From positions 1 to 64,000 of the forward strand of contig JAMOQI010000005.1 of the NCBI GenBank assembly GCA_027064095.1: a stretch of DNA of 64,000 nucleotides, in the 5' to 3' direction. A model generated the notes under the pieces. That model searched no databases and was not told the DNA's origin. It saw only the letters and a list, made by a program, of their open reading frames with translations. Shown piece by piece: positions 30,707 to 42,509 of this stretch (positions within the stretch are counted from its first letter, which is position 1; every line of letters begins with the position of its first letter). The position numbers were made by a program, and so were the translations under genes. Source of the DNA: Bacteroidales bacterium (GTDB lineage Bacteria; Bacteroidota; Bacteroidia; Bacteroidales; UBA1556).

Positions 30707-31141
30707 GCTGAGTCATTTATAAATAATCATTAGCTAAGGTTAAGCTTGTCATATTCTGTAAAACACTTCATAATAATACTGCATTGGTAATAAATAAATC
30801 CCTAAATTAATTATCCAACATCAATGTTTAAATAAAAAACGACAAAAGAAGAAAAATAATAAATTCAATATATATAATCAATTGATAATCAATATATATA
30901 ATTCTTATTATTAGTTAGATTATAAAATATATAACTAACATCAATTTCATTCTTACTATACAATATTATGATTTAAATCAGTATTTGCTTGTACTAAATA
31001 TATTTTATTTACTTTCGCTCACTATTAATAATGATTCTAAATAATAAAACTAAGATTTAATATCAATATGGATAAAAGATAATTTAATTCTTATTTATGA
31101 TAGTATAAATTGTTCATTACCAAAAGTTAACAACTTACAAT

Positions 31142-32062
31142 ATGCGAATAATATCAATATTTATTATACTAATTACAATAACCATAACAATGCAATCTCA
31201 ATCAAGCAAATACAATAAACTCACCAAAGAGGAAGAAAGAATAATATTAAACAAAGGTACAGAAGCTCCTTATAGTGGCAAATACTATAAGTTTGCTGAA
31301 GATGGCACATATGTATGCAAGAGGTGTAATGCACCTCTTTATAAATCTAATGATAAATTTGATGCAAGTTGTGGCTGGCCAAGTTTTGATGATGAAATTG
31401 AAGGAGCTATTCTTAAGAAAACTGATGCCGATGGTCGTAGAACTGAAATATTATGTGCAAATTGCGGAGCTCATTTAGGTCATGTATTTGTTGGAGAACA
31501 TTATACAGACAAAAATACTAGACATTGTGTCAACTCATTAAGTTTAAACTTTGTTCCACTAGAAATACCGAAGCAGAAATCAACCGATACAGCAATATTT
31601 GCCGGTGGTTGCTTTTGGGGAATGGAGTATTATTTTGAAAATGCAAAAGGTGTAAAAAGCACAACTGTTGGTTATATCGGAGGCAAGACTCAAAATCCAA
31701 CTTATGAACAAGTTTGCTCTCATACTACTGGACATATTGAAGCAATAGAAGTTGTTTTTGACACTCAAGAAACAGATTTTGAGACCTTGGCTAAATTGTT
31801 CTTCGAAATTCACGACCCAACTCAATTAAACCGTCAAGGTCCGGATGTTGGTGAGCAATATAAGTCAGCCGTTTTCTACATTAACGAAGAACAAAAGCAA
31901 ATCACTGAAAAATTGATTCAAATTCTAGAAAATAAAGGATATAATGTTGTTACTGAATTAATTCCTGCATCAACATTTTGGCCTGCAGAATCTTATCACC
32001 AAGATTATTATGATAAAAAACAAAGCCGACCATATTGTCATTTTTATAAGAAAATATTCTAG
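31142..32062 (+). CDS. exported bifunctional methionine sulfoxide reductase MsrB-MsrA
   Basis: Msr[10 protein letters not shown]...CGWPSF...[12 protein letters not shown]...RHCVNSLSL; Msr[15 protein letters not shown]...GYIGG; N-terminal signal-like helix. Confidence 0.93.
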   Translation: MRIISIFIILITITITMQSQSSKYNKLTKEEERIILNKGTEAPYSGKYYKFAEDGTYVCKRCNAPLYKSNDKFDASCGWPSFDDEIEGAILKKTDADGRRTEILCANCGAHLGHVFVGEHYTDKNTRHCVNSLSLNFVPLEIPKQKSTDTAIFAGGCFWGMEYYFENAKGVKSTTVGYIGGKTQNPTYEQVCSHTTGHIEAIEVVFDTQETDFETLAKLFFEIHDPTQLNRQGPDVGEQYKSAVFYINEEQKQITEKLIQILENKGYNVVTELIPASTFWPAESYHQDYYDKKQSRPYCHFYKKIF

Positions 32063-32064
32063 AT

Positions 32065-34179
32065 GTGAATATCTTTAAAAAAATAAATTTAGTTTTATTA
32101 ATTTATACGCTCTTACTTTCTGCCTGTATTAATGGGCAGAACAAAATGACAAATATGAATTTTAAACATACAAACGACCTGATAAACGAAAGTAGTCCAT
32201 ATCTTTTACAACACGCTCATAATCCGGTAAATTGGCATGCATGGAATAAAGAAACTCTCGAATTAGCAAAAAAAGAGAACAAACCAATTATCGTTAGTAT
32301 AGGTTACTCTTCATGTCATTGGTGCCATGTAATGGAGCATCAATCTTTCGAAAATGAAGAAGTCGCAAAATTAATGAATGATAATTTTATTTGCATTAAG
32401 GTTGATAGAGAAGAACACCCAGATGTTGATCAGATTTATATGAATGCCGTTCAACTTATCACTGGTAGCGGAGGCTGGCCTCTTAATTGTTTTGCTTTGC
32501 CTGACGGAAGACCATTTTATGGCGGAACATATTTCAACAAAAAACAATGGACCAGCGTATTGACGCAAATAGCAGATTTATACAAAAATAAACACGGTGA
32601 AGCTATAAAATACGCTCAAAGTATTGAAGAAGGAATAAAAAAAACTGAGCAAATTATTAAAATAGAATCGGAAAATAATTTTAGAAAAATAGACTTAAAA
32701 GTTATACTTAACAATTGGGAGACTCAATTAGATTTTTCTGAAGGAGGTCCGAATAGAGCTCCTAAATTTCCATTACCTAATAATTATAAATTCTTGATGG
32801 CTTATGCTCATATCGAGAATGATGAGAATATTGATACACAGGTTCAACTAACATTAGATAAAATGGCTAATGGTGGTATTTACGATCAGCTTGGAGGTGG
32901 ATTTGCCAGATATAGTACAGATAAATTGTGGAAAGTCCCACATTTCGAAAAAATGCTATATGATAATGCTCAGCTTGTTAGCTTATACAGCGATGCATAC
33001 AAATTATATAAAAATAAGGATTATAAACGTATTGTTGTTGAGACATTAGATTTTATCAAAAGAGAAATGACTAATAATGACGGCATCTTTTATTCTGCTC
33101 TTGATGCTGATTCTGAAGGTGAAGAAGGAAAATTTTATGTTTGGAAAGAATCAGAAATAGATAGTTTATTACAAGAAGATGCTGATATTTTTAAAGACTT
33201 TTATCAAGTCAATAAAAATGGTTACTGGGAAAATGATAACTACATATTGATGCGAAGCCCTATCCCCGACTCTATTTCTAAAAAGCATTCCATAAGTTTA
33301 AGTGATTTATACAATACTATCGACACTTGCAAAGCTATCCTAATGCAAGCTAGAGAGCAAAGAACAAGACCAGGATTGGATGACAAGAGTTTATTATCGT
33401 GGAATGCAATGATGATAGAAGCCTATTGTGATGCCTATTCGAGTATAAATGATAATAAATATCTGCTCTCAGCAACAAATGCAATGGATTTTATTATTGC
33501 AAATATGGAAAAAGAAGATGGTACATATTGGCATACTTATAAAAATGGACATTCAAAAATTAATGCATATCTCGATGATTATGCACTTTTAATACAGTCA
33601 TTAATACGTCTGTATGAAGTCGGAGGCGGCAACAAATACCTTTATAAAGCAAATGATTTATCCAAAATAGTTTTGAAGAAATTTTATAATAATAATTCCG
33701 GAATGTTTTACTATACTTCCTCTGATGATGAAATATTAGTAAGCCGCAAAACAGAATTTTTTGATAATGTTATCCCTTCTTCTAACTCAATTATTGCAAA
33801 CAATCTTTATAATTTATATCTCTATTTTGATAATGAAGAGTATTATAATATTAGCCAACAAATGCTTAAAAATGTAAAAGATAAATTTAGCAATTATGGC
33901 TCAAGCATGAGTAACTGGGGAATCTTAATGATGAGGTTTGTATATCCTTCTAAAGAAATAGTTGTCAATGGCGAAGATGCGATAAATATTTTGCATAAAC
34001 TTCAGAAAGGATATTACCCAAATGTAATATGGGCAGCTGACACTACACAAAATAGCGAAATAAACCTATTGAAAGACCGATATGTTGTTGGTGAGACTCT
34101 AATATACGTTTGTGAAGGACAACATTGTAAACTCCCTACTAATGATGTTCAAACAGCTATTAATTTAATAAAAAACTAA
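32065..34179 (+). CDS. thioredoxin-domain YyaL/DUF255 family protein (spermatogenesis-associated 20-like)
   Basis: [40 protein letters not shown] start. Confidence 0.92.
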   Translation: MNIFKKINLVLLIYTLLLSACINGQNKMTNMNFKHTNDLINESSPYLLQHAHNPVNWHAWNKETLELAKKENKPIIVSIGYSSCHWCHVMEHQSFENEEVAKLMNDNFICIKVDREEHPDVDQIYMNAVQLITGSGGWPLNCFALPDGRPFYGGTYFNKKQWTSVLTQIADLYKNKHGEAIKYAQSIEEGIKKTEQIIKIESENNFRKIDLKVILNNWETQLDFSEGGPNRAPKFPLPNNYKFLMAYAHIENDENIDTQVQLTLDKMANGGIYDQLGGGFARYSTDKLWKVPHFEKMLYDNAQLVSLYSDAYKLYKNKDYKRIVVETLDFIKREMTNNDGIFYSALDADSEGEEGKFYVWKESEIDSLLQEDADIFKDFYQVNKNGYWENDNYILMRSPIPDSISKKHSISLSDLYNTIDTCKAILMQAREQRTRPGLDDKSLLSWNAMMIEAYCDAYSSINDNKYLLSATNAMDFIIANMEKEDGTYWHTYKNGHSKINAYLDDYALLIQSLIRLYEVGGGNKYLYKANDLSKIVLKKFYNNNSGMFYYTSSDDEILVSRKTEFFDNVIPSSNSIIANNLYNLYLYFDNEEYYNISQQMLKNVKDKFSNYGSSMSNWGILMMRFVYPSKEIVVNGEDAINILHKLQKGYYPNVIWAADTTQNSEINLLKDRYVVGETLIYVCEGQHCKLPTNDVQTAINLIKN

Positions 34180-34195
34180 ATAATAAAAGTTAATA

Positions 34196-34963
34196 TTAGC
34201 CTCTTGTAAACACCCAATCATCACCTTTACACAGCCTATCATTGAAAGAGTAACCATCTTCATTAAATAGCTTAAGCTCCTCAGGATTTTCAATTCTATT
34301 TTTAATAATATAAGCTGTCATCATTCCTCTGGCTTTTTTAGCAAAGAATGATATTATTTTATAATTTTCGTTTTTGTAATCCTTAAAAACAGGAGTAATA
34401 ATTCTACAGTTTAAATCTTTTGGTTTTAATGATTTATAATACTCATTTGAAGCCAGATTTATTAATAAATCATCATTATTTTCTTTCATATCATCAATAA
34501 GAGTTTTTTGAAGTTTATTGTTCCAAAACTCATATAGATTCTTTTTCTTACCAATTGAAAGCGAGGTTCCCATTTCCAATCTGTAGGGTAATATTGCATC
34601 CAGTGGTCGTAAAATTCCATAGAAACCTGATAGAATAGACAAATGTTTTTGGCTGTAATACAAGTCCTCGTCAGTGAAGCTTTTTACATTCATTCCTCTA
34701 TAAACATCACCGTCAAAAACTAATAATGCAGCTTTGGCATTAGCTCTGTCAAAAGGAATATCCATATCCTGGAACCTTTCGAAATTTAACTGTGCTAATT
34801 TCGGACTTATCTTCATTAAAGTTGATAATTCATTTATTTTTAACTTTTTAAGCTCAGCTAAAAGCCTCTTACTCTCATTCTCAAATCTTATATTTGTTGT
34901 GCTAATATTTCTTTTATCAATATCAAAATTGATACTTTTTGCAGGCGAAATAACTAAATGCAT
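34196..34963 (-). CDS. yaaA: YaaA family peroxide stress protein
   Basis: LVISPAKSINFD, GFYGILRPLDAILPYRLEMGT, NLASNEYYKSL, AKKARGMM. Confidence 0.93.
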   Translation of the reverse strand: MHLVISPAKSINFDIDKRNISTTNIRFENESKRLLAELKKLKINELSTLMKISPKLAQLNFERFQDMDIPFDRANAKAALLVFDGDVYRGMNVKSFTDEDLYYSQKHLSILSGFYGILRPLDAILPYRLEMGTSLSIGKKKNLYEFWNNKLQKTLIDDMKENNDDLLINLASNEYYKSLKPKDLNCRIITPVFKDYKNENYKIISFFAKKARGMMTAYIIKNRIENPEELKLFNEDGYSFNDRLCKGDDWVFTRG

Positions 34964-35025
34964 AATATTTTTGTTTAAAATTACACAAATATAGCATTTT
35001 TGTTATTCTCATTATGAAAAATGTG

Positions 35026-35033
35026 TATCTTTG
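35026..35033 (+). promoter_or_regulatory. Bacteroidota -7 element TATCTTTG upstream of 35060 gene
   Basis: TAnnTTTG, with a TTG at 35000-35002. Confidence 0.5.
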
Positions 35034-35059
35034 GAGTATATAATTAATTACGAAGAAAT

Positions 35060-36175
35060 ATGTTTAGCCTAAACAAGGAAACCAAAGAGAAATTCCAGAA
35101 ACAAGTTAGCAAAATTGATGCTAATGACGAATCTAAAGTAAAAAATAATATTGAAAAAGAAATAGCAATATTAGAAAAAAAAGTTAAAAATAAACCTTCA
35201 CATAATATTCAATCACTTATTGATAACACTAAGTTACTCTATGAGATTCTAGAAAACAAACCATTTCCTATTTCAGAATCTACTCGCAAGTGGATAATTT
35301 TTGGGCTAGGATATCTTGTGAGCGATATTGACCTTATTCCTGATTCAATACCAAATATTGGATATTTGGATGATGCCATGATTGTTTCCTGGGTGCTAAG
35401 TATGATTGATGAAGACATTACGAGATACGAATTCTTTAAGAAAGCGCAAAAATTATCTACTAAAGGAAATGTTATTAAAGAATTGGTTCAAGGAAATGGA
35501 GAGCAATTATTTATTCTCTTACCCGGCTTTATTGAAGATGTTTTAGATAAAAAAGAGGAAGCTTTGTGGTTAAAAACTATGCGAAAAATTAATAGTGGTT
35601 TCTCTTCTCCAGGATTTTCCATTATAAATTGGAATATATCTTACCTTAGGGAAATTAACCAACTTGTTCCTATTATTGATCATAAACTAACTCTAAAACC
35701 AGTTTTCGATTTTGAAAAAACTCAAATTAATTGGCAACAATTAAAAATTGATATGATGAATATTGGTAAAGCTCTGAAATTAGATTTGGAAAATATTCGC
35801 AAATCTAGCCCTAATAAGGAAATTATTATCATAGCATTAAATATTTCATCATTCATTATTACTTCTGCTCTTAATGAGCTCGACAATAATATTATTAATA
35901 AGATTTACCTTCTCGGATCAGCAAGTACCGAAGACGATATTCAGCATAGTATTCCTAATAAGGTAACTCATATGTACAATTTTTATTCAAAAAACGATCA
36001 TGCCATTAAGTTTATTTGTGATAATTTAGAAGAAAATAATATCGCCGTAGGACTTAAATTCTTACAAGCAAACCGTAAAGTTATGATTACAAATATTGAT
36101 GCAAGTAAAGAGATATTAAGGCATCACGATTATAAGTTCAAACTATCTCAATTAATCAATAATATCAATAGCTAA
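35060..36175 (+). CDS. YkvA/DUF1232 domain protein with C-terminal domain of uncertain (hydrolase-like) fold
   Basis: GLGYLVSDIDLIPDSIPNIGYLDDAMIVSW DUF1232 motif. Confidence 0.7.
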   Translation: MFSLNKETKEKFQKQVSKIDANDESKVKNNIEKEIAILEKKVKNKPSHNIQSLIDNTKLLYEILENKPFPISESTRKWIIFGLGYLVSDIDLIPDSIPNIGYLDDAMIVSWVLSMIDEDITRYEFFKKAQKLSTKGNVIKELVQGNGEQLFILLPGFIEDVLDKKEEALWLKTMRKINSGFSSPGFSIINWNISYLREINQLVPIIDHKLTLKPVFDFEKTQINWQQLKIDMMNIGKALKLDLENIRKSSPNKEIIIIALNISSFIITSALNELDNNIINKIYLLGSASTEDDIQHSIPNKVTHMYNFYSKNDHAIKFICDNLEENNIAVGLKFLQANRKVMITNIDASKEILRHHDYKFKLSQLINNINS

Positions 36176-36360
36176 TCGAATAGATATGTAAAAAATATTT
36201 AATCAATAAACTATCTTTAGTTAAAAAATGATTTTTATTTATAAAATTACATAACAATGATTATCAATAATATATAGCTATTATTACCGATAAAATAATT
36301 ACTATCACACTCACAAAAATTGAAATTATAAATTCCGAATTACCACAAATATTTAAAACA

Positions 36361-37920
36361 GTGAAAGAAAATATTAACGACATCATTTGTCCAAATTGTA
36401 AGAAAGTTTTTAGAGTTGATGAAGCCGGATTTGCAGACATCTTAAAGCAAGTACGTGATCACAAGTTTGAGGAAGAGATAAATGAACGAATGAATCTTGC
36501 CGAGAAAGAAAAAGAAAATGCCATTAAATTAGCTGAAGCCAAGATTAATAATATACTCCAAGAAAAATTAGCAGAAAAAGATCAAGAATTAACAGAGTTA
36601 AAAGCGCAAAATAATGCAGAGTTAGCAAAAGCAAATGCAGAAAAAGAATCACTTATTGCTAAACTACAATCAAAATTAAAAACAACTGAAACAGAAAAAC
36701 AATTGGCTGTTGCCGAAGCTACTAAAAATATTGAAAAAGAACGTGATGAACTTAAGAATACCCTAAAATCAAAAGAAAAAGAGATAGAAAACGCCATTCG
36801 GTTAGCAGAAGCTAACATTAGAAATTCACTGCAAAAAGAAATTGCTACAAAAGATAAAGAGTTATCTGAATTAAAAGCCCGTAGTGAAAGCAAACTTGCC
36901 GAAAAACTGGCAGAGAAAGAAGCCGAAATTTCTTCTATAAAGTCTAAAATTGATAAGGCAGAAACAGAAAAACAATTGGCTGTTGCTGAAGCCACCAGGA
37001 AAATTGAGAAAGACCGTAACGATCTTATTAATAATTTAAAATTAAAAGATACTGAAATAGAACTTTTTAAAAAATCTATTAAAGAACAATACACCAATAA
37101 ACTTATTACCAAAGACGAAACTATAAAACTTAAAGATGACGAGATAGCACGATTAAAAGACTTTAAGCAAAAATTATCGACAAAAATGGTTGGTGAAACA
37201 CTTGAACAGCATTGCGAAATTGAATTTAATAAACTTAGAGCAACAGCTTTTAGAAATGCATATTTTGAAAAAGATAATGATGCTAGTAGCGGTACAAAAG
37301 GTGATTTTATTTACAGAGAAGCAGATAATGAAGGGAATGAAATTATTTCCATTATGTTTGAAATGAAAAACGAAAATGATGAGACAGCCACCAAAAAGAG
37401 AAATGAGGATTTCTTTGCTAAACTTGATAAAGACAGAAATACCAAAAAATGTGAGTACGCTGTTTTAGTTTCTCTATTAGAATCTGATAATGAGTTCTAT
37501 AATAATGGTATTGTTGATGTATCCTATAAATTTGAAAAGATGTATGTTATCCGTCCTCAGTTTTTTATCCCTATTATTACACTTTTACGCAATGCAGCAT
37601 TAAATTCTTTACAATATAAAAGAGAGCTCAACTTAATGAGAAACCAAAATATTGATATTACCAATTTCGAAGAAAAAATAAATACTTTTAAAAATGGTTT
37701 CGCAAGAAACTACGAACTTGCAAGTAGAAAATTCAAAACAGCAATTGACGAAATTGACAAAACAATATCTCACTTACAAAAAACCAAAGACGCCCTCTTA
37801 TCTTCTGAGAATAATTTGAGATTAGCAAATAATAAAGCCGATGATTTATCAATTAAGAAGCTAACTTATGGAAATCCAACTATGAAGGCTAAGTTTGATG
37901 CGCTTAATAATGGTAAATAA
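36361..37920 (+). CDS. DUF2130 family coiled-coil protein
   Basis: N-terminal ICPNCKKVF, long coiled coil, C-terminal [10 protein letters not shown]...[29 protein letters not shown]. Confidence 0.85.
   Translation: MKENINDIICPNCKKVFRVDEAGFADILKQVRDHKFEEEINERMNLAEKEKENAIKLAEAKINNILQEKLAEKDQELTELKAQNNAELAKANAEKESLIAKLQSKLKTTETEKQLAVAEATKNIEKERDELKNTLKSKEKEIENAIRLAEANIRNSLQKEIATKDKELSELKARSESKLAEKLAEKEAEISSIKSKIDKAETEKQLAVAEATRKIEKDRNDLINNLKLKDTEIELFKKSIKEQYTNKLITKDETIKLKDDEIARLKDFKQKLSTKMVGETLEQHCEIEFNKLRATAFRNAYFEKDNDASSGTKGDFIYREADNEGNEIISIMFEMKNENDETATKKRNEDFFAKLDKDRNTKKCEYAVLVSLLESDNEFYNNGIVDVSYKFEKMYVIRPQFFIPIITLLRNAALNSLQYKRELNLMRNQNIDITNFEEKINTFKNGFARNYELASRKFKTAIDEIDKTISHLQKTKDALLSSENNLRLANNKADDLSIKKLTYGNPTMKAKFDALNNGK
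36514..37059 (+). repeat. 273-bp in-frame tandem duplication (91 aa x2) in DUF2130 coiled coil
   Basis: ENAI(K/R)LAEA begins at 36514 and 36787; gaaacagaaaaacaattggctgttgc at 36688 and 36961 (offset 273). Confidence 0.9.
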
Positions 37921-37943
37921 AAACGAATTCTAAAAAATAATAT

Positions 37944-38666
37944 TTACCATTCATAATAAACACCTAATCTTGCTGCAGTTGCTTTAGCAGGGGAAGAAAG
38001 ATATTCTCTATGCATTCTATTTACATATAAATAGTAATATCCTGACAACTGCACTGTATAATGCCTATTTATATATATCTTCCAATTTAAACTCAATGGC
38101 ATAGCTACTAACACCTTTGTAAACTTTTTTGACCTCCAATATTTTATAGACTCCTTTTCAGAACCATCTTGATAGGTAAGAAACTCCTTAGGTATTAGCC
38201 TAAAATCAAACATAATACCCGCTCCAACATTAAGTTTCATCCATTGTAAATATAAAGCATTAATTCTTGCCTCCAAGGGAATATTTATATATCTTAATTT
38301 ATAAAAAGAAGTACTTAAAGCATCAGGAGAAGTAGGATAATTCCAATTTAATTTAAGGTTTCTTGATGAAAAATTTAATGAGCCGTGAAACTCAATCAAA
38401 TAACTGTAATAATAAGCTCCAGATATGCCAAAGGAATAATTAAATTGAGGTTTTTCAATCATCTTTTTCGATTCATCAAAATTATATTGATAAATATCGT
38501 TACCAAAGTGAACTCCCAAAACATAGTAGTTATACTTATTATAATTATACTGACCCTTGGCAATATTACCAAAGAATACAAAAAGCAATATAAAGTATAA
38601 ATATTTCATTATCAGTAAATTATAACAATTAGAGCGAATTCTATATCTAAACACAAATATATACAA
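37944..38666 (-). CDS. PorT-like outer membrane beta-barrel protein
   Basis: Signal peptide (MKYLYFILLFVFFGNIAKG) and beta-barrel pattern; true start probably internal MKYLYF. Confidence 0.6.
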   Translation of the reverse strand: MYIFVFRYRIRSNCYNLLIMKYLYFILLFVFFGNIAKGQYNYNKYNYYVLGVHFGNDIYQYNFDESKKMIEKPQFNYSFGISGAYYYSYLIEFHGSLNFSSRNLKLNWNYPTSPDALSTSFYKLRYINIPLEARINALYLQWMKLNVGAGIMFDFRLIPKEFLTYQDGSEKESIKYWRSKKFTKVLVAMPLSLNWKIYINRHYTVQLSGYYYLYVNRMHREYLSSPAKATAARLGVYYEW

Positions 38667-38889
38667 ATATATATTCAGTTTTTATTAAAAACTCTATTTT
38701 GATATAAATGTTTCAATAATACTTTAAATTCAGAGCTCCAAAAGGCTTTTATTTAAGCTTTCAATATTAATAATTGAGGATATTATGTTTTTAATCACAA
38801 AATATTAGAATAGCTATAAAAACTTTATACACCTGTAATTCTACACTTTAGCAATCAATAATCAGTATTTTTAGTGTTATTTCAGAACA

Positions 38890-38920
38890 GTTTATTAAAA
38901 AATTACAATTTTTAATAAAC
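38890..38920. promoter_or_regulatory. 12-bp perfect inverted repeat in rho upstream region
   Basis: GTTTATTAAAAA-N7-TTTTTAATAAAC, followed by TATATTTG (38938-38945). Confidence 0.55.
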
Positions 38921-39079
38921 AGAAAAAAAATAAAGCTTATATTTGCAGCGGGTTATAAATAATGAATAAATAACTTCCATTATTATTAACATATACTAAA
39001 GTATCCTATGTAAAGTAATTCTTTCTTTACATGTTTCCAAATTGAAATATTAAAATATAGAAACGAAATACAATAATAA

Positions 39080-40789
39080 ATGTATGAATTAGAAGAATTG
39101 AAGGGCAAAAAGCTACCTGAACTGAAAGAGATTGCTATTGACCTCAATATGAAACGTATAACAAATGTACGTAAAGAAGAACTTATCCTTAAGATTTTAG
39201 ATTATCAAGCAGCAAATCCCTCTCCCGCTGTAAAGGATCAAGAACAAAAAGAAACAAAAAGACAAAGGAGAAGAAGAGTACCTGTTCCTGCTGCCAAATA
39301 CAAACCCGGTGAAGAAAAAGTTATCAAATCGGATATCAAGCATGATACAGATAAAAAAGACTTTTCAAAAGAAAGCTCAACCCCTAAAGTAGAAAATAAA
39401 TCAAATGATTTATTTAGTCAGCAAGCTGATAAATTTACTAATGTTAATGACACAAGGGAATCTAATAAAGAGAAAATTCCTTTCGAAAGAAAAGAACGCA
39501 CACCATTTGAGAGAAAAGAGAAAAAGCCTTTTGAAAGAAAAGAACGTTCTAATTTTGAAAGAAAAGATAGAAATTACGATAATAACAAATCTTCAGAAAA
39601 ATATTCTAAACCGGAAAAAACTAAGCAAGAATTTACTCCAAAGAAAAAGGAATCTTCTTATCTTAATGAATATGAAGGCATTAGTTCTAGTCATGGCGTT
39701 TTAGAAATAATGCCTGATGGATATGGTTTTCTAAGATCTTCAGATTATAACTATCTTAATTCACCAGATGATATTTATGTATCTCAATCTCAAATTAAAC
39801 TTTTCGGATTAAAAACAGGTGACACTATAAAAGGTACTATTCGTCCTCCAAAGGAAGATGAAAAATATTTTCCTCTAATTAAAATAGAGAAAATAAATGG
39901 TTTAGACCCTGAACAAATCAGAGATCGTATTCCATTTGACTTTTTAACACCACTTTTTCCAAAGAGTAAATTTAAATTAACAGGGCATCCAAAAGAAAGC
40001 ATCTCCACTAGATTAATAGATTTATTTGCTCCAATAGGAAAAGGACAAAGAGGACTTATAGTAGCGCAGCCAAAAACTGGTAAAACTGTTCTACTCAAAG
40101 AAGTTGCTAATGCAATTGCATATAATCATCCTGAGGTATACTTAATAATATTGCTAATTGACGAACGTCCCGAGGAAGTTACAGACATGCAACGAAGTGT
40201 AAATGCTGAAGTTATAGCATCTACATTTGACGAACCTGCCGATAGACATGTAAAAATTGCAAATTTAGTCTTAGAAAAAGCAAAACGCCTTACTGAAAGT
40301 GGACATGATGTTGTTATCTTATTAGATTCAATAACACGTTTGGCGAGAGCATATAATACTGTTGCTCCTGCTTCTGGAAAAGTACTTTCTGGTGGTGTTG
40401 AAGCTAATGCTCTTCAAAAGCCTAAACGCTTCTTTGGAGCTGCAAGACAAATTGAAGACGGCGGTTCTCTAACTATTATTGCTACAGCACTTACCGAAAC
40501 AGGTTCTAAGATGGATGAAGTTATCTTTGAAGAGTTTAAAGGTACTGGTAATATGGAACTTCAATTAGACAGAAAACTTTCTAACAAAAGAATTTATCCT
40601 GCTATTGATATAGTAGCATCTTCAACTCGTAGAGATGACTTATTATTAGACAAAGATTCACTTCAAAGATTGTGGATATTAAGAAACCACCTTGCTGATA
40701 TGAATCCAATAGAAGCAATGGAATTCTTAAGAGATAAGATAAAATACACATCTTCAAATGAAGAATTTTTAACTTCTATGAATGGATAA
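39080..40789 (+). CDS. rho: transcription termination factor Rho with basic low-complexity insertion
   Basis: Rho_N motif, [58 protein letters not shown]. Confidence 0.97.
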   Translation: MYELEELKGKKLPELKEIAIDLNMKRITNVRKEELILKILDYQAANPSPAVKDQEQKETKRQRRRRVPVPAAKYKPGEEKVIKSDIKHDTDKKDFSKESSTPKVENKSNDLFSQQADKFTNVNDTRESNKEKIPFERKERTPFERKEKKPFERKERSNFERKDRNYDNNKSSEKYSKPEKTKQEFTPKKKESSYLNEYEGISSSHGVLEIMPDGYGFLRSSDYNYLNSPDDIYVSQSQIKLFGLKTGDTIKGTIRPPKEDEKYFPLIKIEKINGLDPEQIRDRIPFDFLTPLFPKSKFKLTGHPKESISTRLIDLFAPIGKGQRGLIVAQPKTGKTVLLKEVANAIAYNHPEVYLIILLIDERPEEVTDMQRSVNAEVIASTFDEPADRHVKIANLVLEKAKRLTESGHDVVILLDSITRLARAYNTVAPASGKVLSGGVEANALQKPKRFFGAARQIEDGGSLTIIATALTETGSKMDEVIFEEFKGTGNMELQLDRKLSNKRIYPAIDIVASSTRRDDLLLDKDSLQRLWILRNHLADMNPIEAMEFLRDKIKYTSSNEEFLTSMNG

Positions 40790-40821
40790 ATCTTATTCAT
40801 AAAAGTGATTAAAATTATTAT

Positions 40822-40860
40822 AAAAAAATGCCGAGCCAAATAATGGTCTCGGCATTTTTT
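40822..40860 (+). terminator. strong intrinsic terminator after rho
   Basis: aaaaaatgccgag...ctcggcatttttt hairpin with T-tract. Confidence 0.85.
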
Positions 40861-40862
40861 AT

Positions 40863-40870
40863 TATCTTTG
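40863..40870 (+). promoter_or_regulatory. Bacteroidota -7 element TATCTTTG upstream of bcp
   Basis: TAnnTTTG match between rho terminator and bcp ATG. Confidence 0.55.
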
Positions 40871-40914
40871 TGTTCCATTATTAACCTCAAATTAGAACAA
40901 CTAATCATATAAAT

Positions 40915-41373
40915 ATGACACATTTAAAAGTAGGTGATATTGCTCCGGAATTCGAAGCAGTTGACGAGCAAGGAAATACTATTAAATTATCTGATTATAG
41001 AGGAAAGAAATTAATACTTTTTACATATCCAAAGGCTATGACACCAGGTTGTACTGCAGAAGCATGTAACTTAAGTGACAATTATAAATTACTGACAAAC
41101 AAAGGTTTTGCAATCTTAGGATTAAGTGCTGATGACACGAAAAAACAAATTCGTTTTAAAGAAAAGTACAACTTCCCCTACCCACTAATTCCTGATACAG
41201 AAAAAATAATTCTTAATCTTTATGGAGCCTGGGGATTGAAAAAAATGTATGGTAGAGAATATGAAGGAATTTATAGAATTACGTTTATCATTGACCAAGA
41301 AGGTAAAATTGAAAAGATTTTCGAAAAGGTAAAAACCAAAGAACATGCTGCTCAAATTTTAGCAGAATATTAA
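40915..41373 (+). CDS. bcp: thioredoxin-dependent thiol peroxidase (Bcp/PrxQ)
   Basis: [20 protein letters not shown] catalytic motif. Confidence 0.95.
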   Translation: MTHLKVGDIAPEFEAVDEQGNTIKLSDYRGKKLILFTYPKAMTPGCTAEACNLSDNYKLLTNKGFAILGLSADDTKKQIRFKEKYNFPYPLIPDTEKIILNLYGAWGLKKMYGREYEGIYRITFIIDQEGKIEKIFEKVKTKEHAAQILAEY

Positions 41374-41405
41374 AATCAAATTATAAATATTTTAACATAA
41401 ATAAT

Positions 41406-42407
41406 ATGGCAAAGGATGCAAAAGCTGAAAAATTAAAAGCACTTCAGCTAACTTTAGATAAAATTGATAAAAACTATGGCAAAGGAAGCGTAATGCGTCT
41501 TGGTGATAATGCTGTTATAGACATCGACTATATTCCTACAGGAAGTATTGGATTAGACATAGCTTTAGGTGTAGGTGGCTTACCAAGAGGACGAATCATT
41601 GAAGTATACGGCCCCGAGTCATCAGGTAAAACTACATTGGCTATTCATGCTATTGCTGAAGCACAAAAATTAGGAGGTATTGCTGCATTTATTGATGCAG
41701 AACACGCCTTTGACCGTTTTTATGCTGAGAAATTAGGCGTAGATACTGAGAACCTTCTAATTTCTCAACCCGATTATGGTGAACAAGCTTTAGAAATTAC
41801 TGAAAGTTTGATACGTTCCGGAGCAATTGATATCATAGTAATCGACTCTGTGGCAGCTCTTACTCCTAAAAGTGAAATTGAAGGTGAAATGGGTGATTCC
41901 AAAATGGGACTTCAGGCCAGACTTATGTCTCAGGCTCTTCGTAAACTGACAGGAACAATTAATAAAACAGGTGCTACTTGTATCTTTATTAACCAATTAC
42001 GTGAAAAAATTGGTGTAATGTTTGGAAATCCGGAAACTACAACTGGTGGTAATGCTCTTAAATTTTACTCAAGTATTAGAATTGATATCCGTCGTTCTAC
42101 TCAAATTAAAGATGTTGATAAAGTTTTAGGAAATAGAGTAAAAATTAAAGTTGTTAAAAATAAAATTGCTCCTCCTTTCCGTACTGCTGAGCTTGATATT
42201 ATTTACGGTGAAGGCTTCTCTAAAGTTGGTGAACTCGTTGACCTTGGTGTTAATTACAATATCGTCAAGAAAAGTGGATCATGGTTCTCTTATGGTGAAA
42301 CTAAATTAGGCCAAGGTAGAGAATCCGTAAAACAACTTTTAAGAGATAATCCTGAACTTGCAGAAGAAATTGAAATCAAAATCAAAGACGCTGTAAAAGA
42401 ATTATAG
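41406..42407 (+). CDS. recA: recombinase RecA
   Basis: [65 protein letters not shown]. Confidence 0.98.
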   Translation: MAKDAKAEKLKALQLTLDKIDKNYGKGSVMRLGDNAVIDIDYIPTGSIGLDIALGVGGLPRGRIIEVYGPESSGKTTLAIHAIAEAQKLGGIAAFIDAEHAFDRFYAEKLGVDTENLLISQPDYGEQALEITESLIRSGAIDIIVIDSVAALTPKSEIEGEMGDSKMGLQARLMSQALRKLTGTINKTGATCIFINQLREKIGVMFGNPETTTGGNALKFYSSIRIDIRRSTQIKDVDKVLGNRVKIKVVKNKIAPPFRTAELDIIYGEGFSKVGELVDLGVNYNIVKKSGSWFSYGETKLGQGRESVKQLLRDNPELAEEIEIKIKDAVKEL

Positions 42408-42416
42408 GTGTTTTAT

Positions 42417-42478
42417 AAAACTGAATGCATATATTAGAATTTATGGAATTAAACTCTATTATTAATGTATTCAGTTTT
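42417..42478 (+). terminator. long hairpin after recA
   Basis: aaaactgaat ... attcagtttt. Confidence 0.55.
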
Positions 42479-42509
42479 GTATTTTTTAATAATATTCTAA
42501 TTTATTAAT

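Noticed and set aside
30866-30905. Repeated caatatatataat in the 30.7-31.1 kb gap
   Set aside because: Very AT-rich low-complexity sequence; repeat of this kind is expected by chance.
36582-37112. 176-aa minus-strand ORF
   Set aside because: Antisense to the DUF2130 coiled-coil repeats; low-complexity Ser/Phe-rich translation is a by-product of the K/E-rich plus-strand gene.
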